Notes: generated by a model not told the origin, from the letters alone. A stretch of 34,349 nt of DNA from Alcaligenaceae bacterium (GCA_029263795.1 JAJUFI010000009.1:1-34349), one strand, 5' to 3'. Counted from the first letter of the stretch, positions 7,707-16,946 are shown. Numbers and translations are program-made.

Positions 7707-10121
7707 ATGCCGAGTCGCAAAGATTCTTCCTCTCAGCCCCCTCGTTCACCGGCCAACGACGCGGCCCGGGCGACGGATACCGCTTATTCCCGTACCGACA
7801 GTGGCCCAGCCCACCCTCCAGGCAGTGAAAACCAGCCCACGGAGCAGGTTCAGAAGGCAGCAGCCGTTGCAGCCATGGCTGCCGGCATGCCTTACAACCC
7901 GACCAAACCCGCTGAACACGGCCAGGCCAACGCCCTCAACCCACAGCCAGGCGCGACATCACCGCCACCCGAGGTGGAGGCAACCGGCAGCACCCTGTCC
8001 GAAACAAATTTGACCGACAAGGCTGGCCAGGCCGCCACACCCGGAGTGAACCACTCTGGGGGCCCGCTGGAGCGCTTCCGCGCTGACTCCGCGGGGCAAG
8101 CACTGACTACCAATCAGGGCGTACGGATATCCGACAATCAGAACTCCCTGAAGGCCGGTCTGCGCGGCCCCGCGCTGCTCAAAGACTTCATCCTGCGGGA
8201 GAAACTCACCCACTTCGACCACGAGAGAATTCCGGAACGGGTGGTCCACGCACGCGGTTCGGGCGCTCACGGCTACTTCGAGTGTTACGAAGATCTGAGC
8301 GAGATCACCTGCGCCGCACCGTTCAATTCCGCGGGCAAGATCACGCCCGTGTTCGTTCGTTTTTCCACTGTGCAGGGCGAGCGCGGTTCCAAGGACACCG
8401 CTCGCGACGTGCGCGGGTTCGCCGTGAAGTTCTATACGGACGAGGGCAACTGGGATCTGGTCGGCAACAATATGCCGGTCTTCTTCATCCAGGATGCGAT
8501 GAAGTTCCCTGACCTGGTCCACGCCGTCAAACCCGAGCAGCATCATGCCATGCCGCAGGCGGCATCGGCCCACGACACATTCTGGGATTTCGTCTCGCTC
8601 ATGCCCGAATCCACCCACATGCTGATGTGGCAGATGTCCGACCGGGCAATTCCCCGCAGTTACCGCATGATGCAGGGTTTCGGGGTGCACACTTTCCGCT
8701 TTGTGAATCGCGCGGGAGAGGCGACCTTTGTGAAGTTCCACTGGAACCCCAAGCTGGGCACCCATTCCCTGGTGTGGGACGAGGCCGTGAAGATTTCCGG
8801 TGCCGACCCGGATTACCACCGGCGCGACCTCTGGGAAGCCATCGAGGCCGGCGAATACCCTGAGTGGGAACTGTGTGTGCAGCTGTTCACCGAAGAAGAT
8901 GCCGCCCGCTTCAGTTTCGACATCCTGGATTCCACCAAAATCATTCCGGAGGAACTGGTGCCGTTGCGCCCCATCGGTCGGATGGTGCTGAACCGCAACC
9001 CCGACAATTTCTTCGCGGAAACTGAGCAGGTGGCCTTCTGCACGGCTCATGTGGTCCCGGGCATCGACTTCACCAACGACCCCCTGCTGGCCGGTCGCCT
9101 GCATTCATATATCGATACGCAGCTCATCCGCCTGGGAGGCCCCAATTTCCATGAGCTGCCCATCAATGCTCCGCTGGCTCCGGTTCACAATAACCAGCGT
9201 GAAGGCATGCACAGACAGACGATTAACCGTGGTGGCGTGGCCTACGAACCGAATTCCCTGGCCGGAGGCTGCCCGTTTCAGGCCGGTCGCGGTGGTTTCG
9301 TGTCCTTCCCCGAGCCGGTTCGCGGAGAAGAATTGCGCGGCAAACCCGAGCTATTTGCCGAGCACTTCAACCAGGCCGCACTCTTTTACAACAGCCAGAC
9401 TCCTGTCGAGCAGGCACATATTGTCGGCGGCTTCCGTTTTGAATTGAGCAAGGTCACGGTGGGTGCCATTCGGGAGCGCACCATCGCCATGCTGCGCAAT
9501 GTGTCGGAAGACCTTGCCAGCCGTGTGGCCCAGGGGCTGGGTATGGCCTTGCCGCCGGCAATGCCGCGTACCCTGGAAAACCCGCCCGAGCCGGAAGTCA
9601 CCACCTCACCGGCCTTGTCCTTGATGGCGCGACCCGGCGAAGGAGGCATCGCCACGCGCATGGTTGCGATCCTGGTGGCTGACGGAGTCGATGAGACGTC
9701 AGTATGGCCCCTCGCGGAAACTTTGGTGGCTCAAGGGGCGGTGGTCCGCCTCGTGGGTCCACATATTGGTGGACTGCAAGGCAGTGGCGGCAGCCTGCTG
9801 GATGCCGATGCTTCGCTGGAAAATCACCCCGGTGTACTGTTCGACGCGGTCGCCGTACCCCAGGGCCCGCAGGCCATGCAAGTTCTGGCAGCCGATCCGA
9901 AGGCCAGGGAATTCCTGCAGGACCAGTTCCTGCACTGCAAGACCATGCTTGTCTCGCGCGACGCCGAACCCCTGCTGCGCAAGGCCGGCATCATGGCTGA
10001 AGATGAAGCCGCCGCCGGAGTGATACTCTGCGACAGCGTCGACGCCACGGCGGTGCAGGCTTTCATTGATGGCATTGCCCGCCATCGCCACTACGAAAGA
10101 GAGGGCTGGCGCACCCTCTGA
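7707..10121 (+). CDS. katE: Large-subunit catalase HPII type
   Basis: An 804-residue heme catalase that breaks hydrogen peroxide into water and oxygen. Alignment by eye to E. coli HPII gives a constant offset of 53: catalytic His181 (HPII 128, in [12 protein letters not shown]), Asn254 (HPII 201, VGNNMPVFF) and the proximal heme ligand Tyr468 (HPII 415, RLHSYIDTQ). A C-terminal flavodoxin/class-I amidotransferase-like domain follows (about 650-800), as in all large catalases. The N terminus is longer than in HPII, Pro/Ala/Gln-rich and probably disordered. Residue 445, which aligns with the His392 that cross-links to the heme tyrosine in HPII, is Cys (FCTAHVVPG). The start has GGAG 8 nt upstream. 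It stands alone, with 141 bp to the regulator gene upstream. Confidence 0.95.
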   Translation: MPSRKDSSSQPPRSPANDAARATDTAYSRTDSGPAHPPGSENQPTEQVQKAAAVAAMAAGMPYNPTKPAEHGQANALNPQPGATSPPPEVEATGSTLSETNLTDKAGQAATPGVNHSGGPLERFRADSAGQALTTNQGVRISDNQNSLKAGLRGPALLKDFILREKLTHFDHERIPERVVHARGSGAHGYFECYEDLSEITCAAPFNSAGKITPVFVRFSTVQGERGSKDTARDVRGFAVKFYTDEGNWDLVGNNMPVFFIQDAMKFPDLVHAVKPEQHHAMPQAASAHDTFWDFVSLMPESTHMLMWQMSDRAIPRSYRMMQGFGVHTFRFVNRAGEATFVKFHWNPKLGTHSLVWDEAVKISGADPDYHRRDLWEAIEAGEYPEWELCVQLFTEEDAARFSFDILDSTKIIPEELVPLRPIGRMVLNRNPDNFFAETEQVAFCTAHVVPGIDFTNDPLLAGRLHSYIDTQLIRLGGPNFHELPINAPLAPVHNNQREGMHRQTINRGGVAYEPNSLAGGCPFQAGRGGFVSFPEPVRGEELRGKPELFAEHFNQAALFYNSQTPVEQAHIVGGFRFELSKVTVGAIRERTIAMLRNVSEDLASRVAQGLGMALPPAMPRTLENPPEPEVTTSPALSLMARPGEGGIATRMVAILVADGVDETSVWPLAETLVAQGAVVRLVGPHIGGLQGSGGSLLDADASLENHPGVLFDAVAVPQGPQAMQVLAADPKAREFLQDQFLHCKTMLVSRDAEPLLRKAGIMAEDEAAAGVILCDSVDATAVQAFIDGIARHRHYEREGWRTL

Positions 10122-10124
10122 AAC

Positions 10125-10148
10125 CAAGCCGTGATCTATGCCGGCTTG
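10125..10148 (+). terminator. Weak hairpin after katE
   Basis: CAAGCCG and CGGCTTG form a 7-bp stem with a 10-nt loop, 3 nt after the katE stop. There is no clear T-run. It may be a weak terminator or an RNA end-stabilising hairpin. Confidence 0.3.
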
Positions 10149-10185
10149 CTAAACTTCGCGCCTTGGACTTTTTCTCGGTGCATTG

Positions 10186-10932
10186 ATGATGCAGGCCGGC
10201 TTTCTTCTGATCACCGCCTTTTCCGTACTGGCGACCTCCTTCATCTCGGGTATTTTCGGCATGGCCGGAGGGATGATTCTGATGGGGGTGCTGGTCGCCT
10301 TCATGCCGGTTTCGGCTGCCATGGTACTGCATGGTGCTGCGCAGCTGACCTCGAATGGCTGGCGCGCATTACTCTGGCGCCGTCACATCGACTTTCGCAT
10401 TTTCGGACGGTTTCTTCTCGGCCTGCTGCTGGCAGGCCTGATGTTTTCCTTCGTGGGCTTCATTCCGGACCGCGCAATGGTATTGATCACCCTGGGCATT
10501 GTGCCCTTTCTGGTGATGATCATTCCGCGCCGTTTCGTCCCACAGGTCACCACGCGCGGTGGCGCAGAAATGTGCGGCTTTCTCAATACGGCCATGCAGT
10601 TCATCGCGGGCGTCTCGGGGCCTCTGCTCGATATTTTCTATGTTCGGACCGACATGGACCGCCGCGTGGTGGTGGCCACCAAGGCGGCCTGCCAGGCCTG
10701 TGCCCACCTCGCCAAGCTGATTTATTTCGGTCACGCCCTCTCCGGCGGTGACACCCTGCCCGGCATGCTGCTGGGGGTGGCCGTGCTGTGCGCAGTCATT
10801 GGCACCAGCCTGAGCAAATTCGTCCTGGAGCGCCTGAACGACAAGCAATTCAGGCGCTGGACCCAGTGGCTGGTGATGGTGATAGGTACGGTTTACCTGG
10901 TGCAGGGTGTGCACCTGTTGCTGACCCGGTGA
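10186..10932 (+). CDS. TauE/SafE-family membrane permease
   Basis: A 248-residue polytopic inner-membrane protein with about seven to eight hydrophobic segments. Its N-terminal motif SGIFGMAGGMILMGVLV is the hallmark of the TauE/SafE (DUF81) family, and a second repeat carries GFLNTAMQFIAGVSGP. Family members are proposed exporters or importers of sulfite, sulfoacetate and other organosulfur or small anions. Nothing nearby fixes the substrate. The start lies among TTG 10183, ATG 10186 and ATG 10189, with no strong ribosome-binding site to decide; I use the first ATG. It is 64 bp after katE. Its stop is only 6 bp from that of the convergent spermidine-synthase-like gene, so the two transcripts must overlap. 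Confidence 0.85.
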   Translation: MMQAGFLLITAFSVLATSFISGIFGMAGGMILMGVLVAFMPVSAAMVLHGAAQLTSNGWRALLWRRHIDFRIFGRFLLGLLLAGLMFSFVGFIPDRAMVLITLGIVPFLVMIIPRRFVPQVTTRGGAEMCGFLNTAMQFIAGVSGPLLDIFYVRTDMDRRVVVATKAACQACAHLAKLIYFGHALSGGDTLPGMLLGVAVLCAVIGTSLSKFVLERLNDKQFRRWTQWLVMVIGTVYLVQGVHLLLTR

Positions 10933-10938
10933 AGCAGC

Positions 10939-11841
10939 TCACCCGCCTTCCTGTGGCGGGTCCCGCAAGGGCATGGCCCGCCCGGGTGGTTCATGGTGCA
11001 CCACAAACGCCTGCAAGGCCCGGTCGACATCAATACCAAAGGGTTCCAGCCCTCTGGTCAATTGATGTGCGTGGCGCTCCAGCACGTCGGTTTCCGGCAG
11101 GGGGCCTGCAGTGGCGATGATGACCCGGTTTCCTTCCACCCCTGCGCGCAGGTTGAAGAATTCGCCGAATACATTCGCGTAGGTGGCAGATTCGCGTTCA
11201 TACATGCGGCTTTGTGTGAAGGAATTGGCTACCACCACGCCGTGGGGTGTGAGCAGGCTGCGCACCCGCTCCAGGAACTCGACCGTGAGCAGGTGGGCCG
11301 GGATGTAATCGACATCGAAGGCATCCAGCATGACCATGTCGTAACGTCGGCCTTCCGCCAGCGCCCGTTCTACATATGCCCTGCCGTCCTCCACATGGAT
11401 GCGCTGGCGCGGCCCCAGCTGATAGCCAAAGAAACGTTCTGCCACCCTGACCACCGCCGGGTCGATTTCCACCGTATCAATGACAGCCGTGGGCAACAGT
11501 TTGTGAAGCGCCGTGGGCAAGGTTGCTCCGCCCAGGCCAATGATCAGTATGGAGTGCGGTTCCGGGTTGACGAACAGTGCGCTGGTCATCATGCGGGTGT
11601 ATTCGAACACCATGCGGTCCGGGTCGTTCAGCTGCATGCAGGTCTGGCGACCTTCGCCTTCGATGTCGTTGAAATTCATGCACCGCTCGCCGTACTGCTC
11701 GAAGACGATAATGGGGGCGAATTCCGACGCCTCGGTATGCACCAGCCTCTCGCCGGCCAGCAGGTCGCGGACCACCGGCCCCGAGTTGACCGTGGCCAGG
11801 GCCAGCACTACCAGAAAGATGATCCACCCACGCTTTTTCAT
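10939..11841 (-). CDS. Membrane-anchored spermidine synthase-like protein (class I methyltransferase fold)
   Basis: A 300-residue protein. Residues 1-22 form a hydrophobic signal anchor (KKRGWIIFLVVLALATV). The rest has a spermidine synthase-like Rossmann core: IIGLGGATLPTALHKLLP (about 97-114), VEIDPAVVRVAERFFG with the acidic ribose-binding end, VEDGRAYV, and YDMVMLDAFD. True spermidine synthases have GGGDGG at the first glycine loop. Here it is GLGGAT, and the catalytic Asp pair region is altered, so polyamine synthesis is doubtful. It starts 19 bp after the FMN-binding glutamate-synthase-like gene, so the two are probably co-transcribed and translated together. Function unknown; possibly a methyl- or aminopropyl-transferase acting at the membrane. 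Confidence 0.75.
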   Translation of the reverse strand: MKKRGWIIFLVVLALATVNSGPVVRDLLAGERLVHTEASEFAPIIVFEQYGERCMNFNDIEGEGRQTCMQLNDPDRMVFEYTRMMTSALFVNPEPHSILIIGLGGATLPTALHKLLPTAVIDTVEIDPAVVRVAERFFGYQLGPRQRIHVEDGRAYVERALAEGRRYDMVMLDAFDVDYIPAHLLTVEFLERVRSLLTPHGVVVANSFTQSRMYERESATYANVFGEFFNLRAGVEGNRVIIATAGPLPETDVLERHAHQLTRGLEPFGIDVDRALQAFVVHHEPPGRAMPLRDPPQEGG

Positions 11842-11860
11842 GACTTGATTGAACGAGCCG

Positions 11861-13453
11861 TCAGCGCACCAGCCCGAAGGACTCGCTGCTCACCCGATTC
11901 CAGTATTTTTCAAAGACAGGATGCCGGAAATTGCCCTGCAGCAGGTCCCCGGGTTCGAGGAAAGTAAGAATCTGCGAAATCGGCTTGGCCTCATCCCGCG
12001 AAAGGCGGCGCAGAATGTGATCCGGCCTGAATTCCGACGGGTGTAGCAAACCCGTTGCCTGAACCAGTTCGCGCAGCGCGTGCAGGGTGTTGCGATGGAA
12101 ATTGGCGACGCGCTGGGATTTGTCCTTGATGTCGATGGCTCTCTGGCGGCGCGGGTCCTGCGTGGCCACACCGGTGGGGCATTTATCCGTGCCGCAGATG
12201 CCCGCCTGAATACAGCCCACGGCAAACATGAACCCTCGGGCGCTGTTGCAGTAGTCTGCCCCCATGGCCAGGGTGCGCGCAATATCGAAGGCGGTGATGA
12301 TCTTGCCACTGGCCCCTATCCGTATCTGGTCGCGCAAGCCTGCACCCACCAGGGTGTTGTGCACCAGCAGCAGCCCCTCCTGCAGCGGTGCCCCTACGTG
12401 ATCGGTGAACTCCACTGGTGCTGCGCCAGTGCCGCCTTCAGCACCATCCACCACAATGAAGTCGGGAAGAATGCCGGTCTCCAGCATGGCCTTCACCATG
12501 CTCATGAATTCCCAGGGGTGGCCGACACATAGCTTGAGCCCCGCAGGCTTGCCTCCCGCGAGCGTCCGCAAGCGGTCGATGAAGGCCAGCATTTCCTTGG
12601 GGGTGGAGAAGGTGGAATGGGAGGACGGCGAAACGCAGTCGACATCCATGAGCACTCCACGGGTGCGGGCGATCTCCGGAGTGATCTTGGCTGCAGGCAG
12701 AATGCCCCCATGGCCGGGTTTGGCTCCCTGCGACAACTTGAGCTCGATCATCTTGATCTCTTCCCTGGCGGCCACCTTCTCGAACAGCTCGGGGTCGAAC
12801 CTGCCTTTTTCGTCACGACAGCCGAAATATCCGGAACCCAGTTGCCAGACCAGGTCACCACCCTGCAGATGGTAGGGGGAAACCGAACCTTCGCCGGTAT
12901 CATGAGCGAAGCCGCCCAGGCGGGCGCCCATGTTCAAGGCCCTGATTGCATTGGCCGACAACGCGCCAAAACTCATGCCGGAAATATTGAACACCGACAT
13001 GGAATAAGGCTGCTTGCGACCAGGCCCGACCGCAATGCGGAAATCCTGGCTTTCAATCTGGGAGGGCACCACCGAGTGGCTCACCCATTCATAGCCGATT
13101 TCATGCATCGCCAGCTTGCTTCCAAAGGAGCGCCCGTCCGGCTGGCCCTTGGCCCGCTGGTACACCACGGCCCGTTGCAGACGTGCGAACGGGACCTCAT
13201 CGGTGTCGGAGTCCACCAGGTACTGCTGGATCTCCGGCCTCACGGTTTCTATCATGTACCGCATATGGCCGATAATCGGATAATTGCGCAACACAGCGTG
13301 GCGCCGCTGGAATATGTCATACACACCAATGACCACCAGAACGGCAGGCATGAGCGCCCAGCCCCAGTGCCAGCCTAGCAGCAGGCACCCTGCAATCGTC
13401 ACCCCCAGCGCAAGCCATGAAAGTGCAAATACCAGATAACGCATACCAAGCAT
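11861..13453 (-). CDS. FMN-binding glutamate synthase-family protein, membrane anchored
   Basis: A 530-residue protein. Two hydrophobic segments at about 4-50 (FALSWLALGVTIAGCLLLGW, then ALMPAVLVVIGVYDIF) precede a glutamate synthase central domain. The core has the FMN barrel signatures SMSFGALSANAIRALN and KPGHGGILPAAKITPEIA, and VDGAEGGTGAAP. A 3Fe-4S cysteine motif, CX5CX4C (CIQAGICGTDKCPTG, around residues 413-425), matches the large subunit of GltS. The amidotransferase and C-terminal GXGXG domains are absent, so it cannot be a stand-alone glutamate synthase. Substrate and electron partner are unknown. I moved the start from 13492 to ATG 13453, which has GGGGAGGGG close upstream and leads directly into the membrane segment; ATG 13444 is also possible. 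It forms an operon with the spermidine-synthase-like gene. Confidence 0.85.
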   Translation of the reverse strand: MLGMRYLVFALSWLALGVTIAGCLLLGWHWGWALMPAVLVVIGVYDIFQRRHAVLRNYPIIGHMRYMIETVRPEIQQYLVDSDTDEVPFARLQRAVVYQRAKGQPDGRSFGSKLAMHEIGYEWVSHSVVPSQIESQDFRIAVGPGRKQPYSMSVFNISGMSFGALSANAIRALNMGARLGGFAHDTGEGSVSPYHLQGGDLVWQLGSGYFGCRDEKGRFDPELFEKVAAREEIKMIELKLSQGAKPGHGGILPAAKITPEIARTRGVLMDVDCVSPSSHSTFSTPKEMLAFIDRLRTLAGGKPAGLKLCVGHPWEFMSMVKAMLETGILPDFIVVDGAEGGTGAAPVEFTDHVGAPLQEGLLLVHNTLVGAGLRDQIRIGASGKIITAFDIARTLAMGADYCNSARGFMFAVGCIQAGICGTDKCPTGVATQDPRRQRAIDIKDKSQRVANFHRNTLHALRELVQATGLLHPSEFRPDHILRRLSRDEAKPISQILTFLEPGDLLQGNFRHPVFEKYWNRVSSESFGLVR

Positions 13454-13563
13454 TGCCAGCCCCTCCCCCGCCCCAGCGGCAGCGAAAAACATCCCAATAT
13501 TAAGCAGCTTCTCTCGTGCTACGCTAACTCCGTCATTTTCACAGGTGGTTTCAAGCGACAGAC

Positions 13564-14247
13564 ATGCGCATTCTGCTGGTCGAAGACGAGCCGGAACTGG
13601 CTCACTGGCTGAGCCGCAGCCTGGAGAAAAAGGGTTTCTCCATACAATGGTCCAATGATGGTCTGGTGGCTTACCGTCGCCTGCAGCTGGAGGAATTTGA
13701 CGCCGTCATTCTGGATCTCGGCATCCCCGGCATGGACGGCCATTCTGTATTGAGCCGCCTGCGCTCGGAAGACAACCGTACGCCCATCCTGATTCTGACG
13801 GCGCGCGATTCCCTGGCCGAACGGGTCGACACTCTGGAGTCAGGTGCCGACGACTTCCTTCCCAAGCCATTCCGTATTGAAGAGCTGGTTGCCCGCCTGC
13901 ATGCCCTGATCCGCCGCAGCCGCGGCAGGGACAAACCGCGCTTCGCCTGCGGCTCGCTTGCCTATGACCTCTCCTCGCAACGCTTCACCCTCAATGGAGG
14001 CCTGCTTTCCGTCACGCCACGCGAAGCCGAAGTGCTGCGCACACTCATACAGCGCAGCGGCGAACCCGTGAACAAGCAGTTCATTCTGGACCGCCTCACC
14101 GAACGTGATGCCGAACTCATTGGGGTGGAAGCCGTGGAAGTAATCATCCACCGCCTGCGCAAGAAGCTGCAGAACTCCGATGTGCAGATAACTACGCTGC
14201 GCGGCATCGGCTACTGCCTTGAGCCCGCTCACGATGCGCCGGCCTGA
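13564..14247 (+). CDS. OmpR-family response regulator, TctD-like
   Basis: A 227-residue two-component response regulator. The receiver domain (1-115) has the acidic pocket VEDEP, phospho-acceptor Asp51 (VILDLGIPGMDG), Thr79 (LILTARD) and Lys101 (LPKPF). A winged-helix DNA-binding domain follows (about 125-220), with LSVTPREAEVLRTL and the recognition region VEAVEVIIHRLRKKL. It is followed 36 bp later by a histidine kinase gene and then tctCBA on the same strand. The system therefore most likely activates the tricarboxylate transporter when its carboxylate is present, as TctD does in Salmonella and Pseudomonas. The ribosome-binding site is weak. The gene is divergent from the glutamate-synthase-like gene across 110 bp in which I see no convincing promoter. 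Confidence 0.92.
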   Translation: MRILLVEDEPELAHWLSRSLEKKGFSIQWSNDGLVAYRRLQLEEFDAVILDLGIPGMDGHSVLSRLRSEDNRTPILILTARDSLAERVDTLESGADDFLPKPFRIEELVARLHALIRRSRGRDKPRFACGSLAYDLSSQRFTLNGGLLSVTPREAEVLRTLIQRSGEPVNKQFILDRLTERDAELIGVEAVEVIIHRLRKKLQNSDVQITTLRGIGYCLEPAHDAPA

Positions 14248-14283
14248 TACGCACCCCGCAGCCGAGACACGGCACCGTTGCCC

Positions 14284-15693
14284 ATGGCACTGAACAGCAT
14301 TCGTTCCACGCTTCTATGGATACTGATTCCCGCGGTGGTACTCACCTCCGGGCTTTCCTTGTGGGTGTCCAGCGTTGAACTGACGGACAGAGTGAATGCG
14401 GCTTTCGACCGTGCACTGGCCGGCGCCCTGCAGTCAATTGCCCTCAATGTAAATACGGAAAGCGGCGGTCTGGCCATGGAACAGCCCTTCTACATGCTGG
14501 AATTCATCGAGCTGGCCACCGACAGCCGCGTATATTTCAGGGTCTCCACGGAGGATGGGCTTTCGGAAATTGGCTATTCGGAACTCCCCATGCCCGAAGA
14601 CGACCTGCTCGAAGATGGTCGCCCCCTTTTCTACAGCGGCGAATACTTTGGTGAAACACTGCGCCTGGCCATCATGGCCATCGGGCCTTCCGAACGTCTT
14701 CAGACTCCGCTGGACAGCCGCATCATCATTCAGGTGGGCGAAAGCACCACCGGCCGGGATGAATTCATCCGCAGGGTTCTGCTGCAGACCGTACGCAAGG
14801 ATTTCGCCCTTCTGCTGCTTTTTGTGTTTCTGATCTCGGCGGGGGCCATCCTTGCCCTGCGCCCCTTGCGCGAAACCAGCGAAATCATTCATCAACGGGC
14901 GTCCGGCAACCTTCAGCCCATAGATGAAGCTACCCTGCCGCGCGAGGTGCGTCCGCTGATACGTGCCATCAACCTGCATATGGAACGATATGCCCGCAAA
15001 ACCACGACGCAGCAGCAATTTCTGGACGATACCTCGCACCAATTGCGCACCCCCCTGTCCGTTTTGATGATGCAGGTGGAATACGCGAAATCGCTGGCCC
15101 GCAGTGAGGAAATGCAGGAAGTGCTTGAAGCCATCCAGCAACGCCTGAACAACACCATCCAGCTCACCAACCAGATGATGGCCCTGGGCCGGGTGCACGA
15201 TGCCGCGGACAAACTCCGCAGCGGTGAATCCCTGGAAGAAGTGGACCTGTGCGAAGTGGCGCGCGACGTGGTGAATGATTTTCTGGCGGCTGCACGGGAA
15301 AAACGCCAGGATTTCGGCCTGGACCTCCCCGACACGCCCATCGTGATCCGGGGTATCGGTTGGCTTCTACACCAGGCCTTGAGCAATATGGTGAACAACG
15401 CCATCAAATACAGCCCGGTTCAGGCCCGCATCACAGTTTCTGCTTACGACACGGAAGACGGCGCAGTGCTGCAGGTTGAAGACAACGGCCCAGGGATGTC
15501 TGCCGAAGATATTGCGCTGGCCGGCCACCGTTTCCGGCGTGGCGCGGCAGGCCGGGCCCAGCATGGTTCCGGCCTGGGCCTGGCGATTGTGCAGACGATT
15601 GCGGATATCAACAATGCACACATGGAGATCGTGCCTGCAACTGCAGATGGAGGACTGACGGTGCGCCTAACCTTCCCTCAGCATTCCTCATAG
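14284..15693 (+). CDS. Sensor histidine kinase, TctE-like
   Basis: A 469-residue inner-membrane sensor kinase. Membrane segment 1 is at about 8-28 (LLWILIPAVVLTSGLSLWV). A periplasmic domain of about 140 residues follows, then membrane segment 2 (FALLLLFVFLISAGAILAL). The kinase core has the H-box with His252 (DTSHQLRTPL), N-box (NMVNNAIKYSP), G1 (VEDNGPGM) and G2 (HGSGLGLAIVQ). It autophosphorylates and passes phosphate to the response regulator encoded just upstream. The periplasmic domain would sense the extracellular carboxylate directly or through the TctC protein. The track starts at a TTG (14278); I use the ATG two codons later. Neither has a clear ribosome-binding site, so translation may be coupled to the response regulator gene. 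Confidence 0.92.
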   Translation: MALNSIRSTLLWILIPAVVLTSGLSLWVSSVELTDRVNAAFDRALAGALQSIALNVNTESGGLAMEQPFYMLEFIELATDSRVYFRVSTEDGLSEIGYSELPMPEDDLLEDGRPLFYSGEYFGETLRLAIMAIGPSERLQTPLDSRIIIQVGESTTGRDEFIRRVLLQTVRKDFALLLLFVFLISAGAILALRPLRETSEIIHQRASGNLQPIDEATLPREVRPLIRAINLHMERYARKTTTQQQFLDDTSHQLRTPLSVLMMQVEYAKSLARSEEMQEVLEAIQQRLNNTIQLTNQMMALGRVHDAADKLRSGESLEEVDLCEVARDVVNDFLAAAREKRQDFGLDLPDTPIVIRGIGWLLHQALSNMVNNAIKYSPVQARITVSAYDTEDGAVLQVEDNGPGMSAEDIALAGHRFRRGAAGRAQHGSGLGLAIVQTIADINNAHMEIVPATADGGLTVRLTFPQHSS

Positions 15694-15702
15694 TCTTATA
15701 TA

Positions 15703-15747
15703 AGATAAAAGATAAAAGATAGAGGGATATCCCTAGTTTCCAGGGAT
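15703..15747 (+). promoter_or_regulatory. AT-rich tandem repeat plus three AGGGAT half-sites upstream of tctC
   Basis: AGATAAA is repeated at 15703-15709 and 15710-15716, with a third imperfect copy AGATAGA at 15717-15723. It runs into AGGGATATCCCT (15723-15734), a perfect 12-bp palindrome. AGGGAT recurs at 15742-15747. The middle ATCCCT can also pair with the last AGGGAT across 7 nt, a 6-bp hairpin followed by TTTT. The block lies between the kinase stop and tctC, so it may end the regulator transcript and also carry the regulator's binding sites. Confidence 0.45.
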
Positions 15748-15836
15748 TTTCATATTTCTGAAAGGATTGAGAAAGCTTCGATTGGATATCGTAAGTTCCG
15801 GAACATACCGACACACAAAATTCCGGAGGACATCCA

Positions 15837-16829
15837 ATGAAGCTTTACAAGAAAACGCTGGCCGTGGTTGCTGCCGGCCTGATGACGTTCACGGGCATCG
15901 GCGCCGTTCAGGCTCAACAACCCAGCAAGCCCGAGTGTATCGCCCCGGCCCAGCCCGGCGGTGGCTTCGACCTGACCTGTCGCGTCGCCCTGAACGGCTT
16001 TGCCAGCACCGACATTCTCAAGGAGCCCATGCGCACCGTATACATGCCGGGTGGCATTGGTGCCGTGGCTTACAACCACATCGTGGCGCAGCGTCCCGGT
16101 GACCCGAACGCGATAGTGGCGTTTTCTGGCGGTTCACTGCTGAACCTGGCACAGGGCAAGTTCGGCCGCTACAACGTCAATGACGTGCGCTGGCTGGCCG
16201 CCATTGGCAGCGACTACGGCGTTGCCATCGTGCGTGATGACTCGCCCTATAAAGACCTGAAGTCCCTGATGGAAGCCTTCAAGGCAGACCCCACCAAAAT
16301 CGTTCTGGGTGCGGGCGGTTCGGTCGGCAGCCAGGACTGGATGAAGGCCGCCCTTACCGCCAAAGCTGCTGGTGTGGACTACAAGAAGATGCGCTTTGTG
16401 GCGTTTGAAGGCGGTGGTGAAGCACTGACTGCCCTGCGCGGCGGCCATATCCAGGCCTACATGGGCGATGCTGCAGAAGCCCGTACCATGCTCGACGGTG
16501 GCGCGCCCATCCGCGTCCTGGCAGTGTTCAACGACCAGCGCCTGCCCGGCAGCATGTCGGAGATCCCCACGGCCACGGAGCAGGGCTTTGAAATCATCTG
16601 GCCCATCATCCGCGGCTTCTACGTTGGCCCCAAGGTGTCCGACGAGCAATACCAGTGGTGGGTGCAGGCTTTCGACAAGCTTATGCAGACACCTGAATTC
16701 GCCAAGCTGCAGGAACAACAAGGCCTGTTCCCCTTCAACAAGACTGGCGATGAGCTCGACGCCTACGTGAAGGAGCGCGTCAAGTTTTACACCGAACTGG
16801 CGGACAGTTTCGGTCTGATCAAGAAGTAA
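15837..16829 (+). CDS. tctC: TTT-family periplasmic substrate-binding protein TctC
   Basis: A 330-residue periplasmic binding protein for a tripartite tricarboxylate transporter. A signal peptide covers 1-26 (KKTLAVVAAGLMTF..., cleavage after VQA). The mature protein opens with PECIAPAQPGGGFDLTC, the conserved first carboxylate-binding loop of TctC proteins; Cys34 and Cys48 could form a disulfide. Later motifs are VYMPGGIGAVAYN and VLGAGGSVGSQDW. TctC proteins capture citrate or other carboxylates and deliver them to TctAB. A strong ribosome-binding site (CCGGAGG, 8 nt) suggests high expression. It is the first gene of the tctCBA operon, downstream of its two-component system, and a hairpin separates it from tctB. 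Substrate not determinable from sequence alone. Confidence 0.93.
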   Translation: MKLYKKTLAVVAAGLMTFTGIGAVQAQQPSKPECIAPAQPGGGFDLTCRVALNGFASTDILKEPMRTVYMPGGIGAVAYNHIVAQRPGDPNAIVAFSGGSLLNLAQGKFGRYNVNDVRWLAAIGSDYGVAIVRDDSPYKDLKSLMEAFKADPTKIVLGAGGSVGSQDWMKAALTAKAAGVDYKKMRFVAFEGGGEALTALRGGHIQAYMGDAAEARTMLDGGAPIRVLAVFNDQRLPGSMSEIPTATEQGFEIIWPIIRGFYVGPKVSDEQYQWWVQAFDKLMQTPEFAKLQEQQGLFPFNKTGDELDAYVKERVKFYTELADSFGLIKK

Positions 16830-16879
16830 ATCACCGCAGGCCCCCACCCCAGTTGGCGGGTCTGCCTCACACCCCCGGC

Positions 16880-16907
16880 ACACGGCCATGTCCACCCATG
16901 GCCGTGT
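16880..16907 (+). terminator. Attenuating hairpin between tctC and tctB
   Basis: ACACGGCCATG and CATGGCCGTGT form a perfect 11-bp stem with a 6-nt loop, followed by only TTC. The weak T-run suggests partial termination or protection of the tctC RNA, giving more binding protein than permease, as is common in binding-protein operons. Confidence 0.65.
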
Positions 16908-16946
16908 TTCTCCAGTCAGGGGGAAATCAACGGAGAACCACCCACC

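Noticed and set aside
7959-9104. 381-residue minus ORF opposite katE
   Set aside because: Rich in His/Gly/Val with no domain; antisense shadow of a certain catalase gene.
10993-11967. 324-residue plus ORF opposite the spermidine-synthase-like gene
   Set aside because: Antisense shadow; no RBS or motif.
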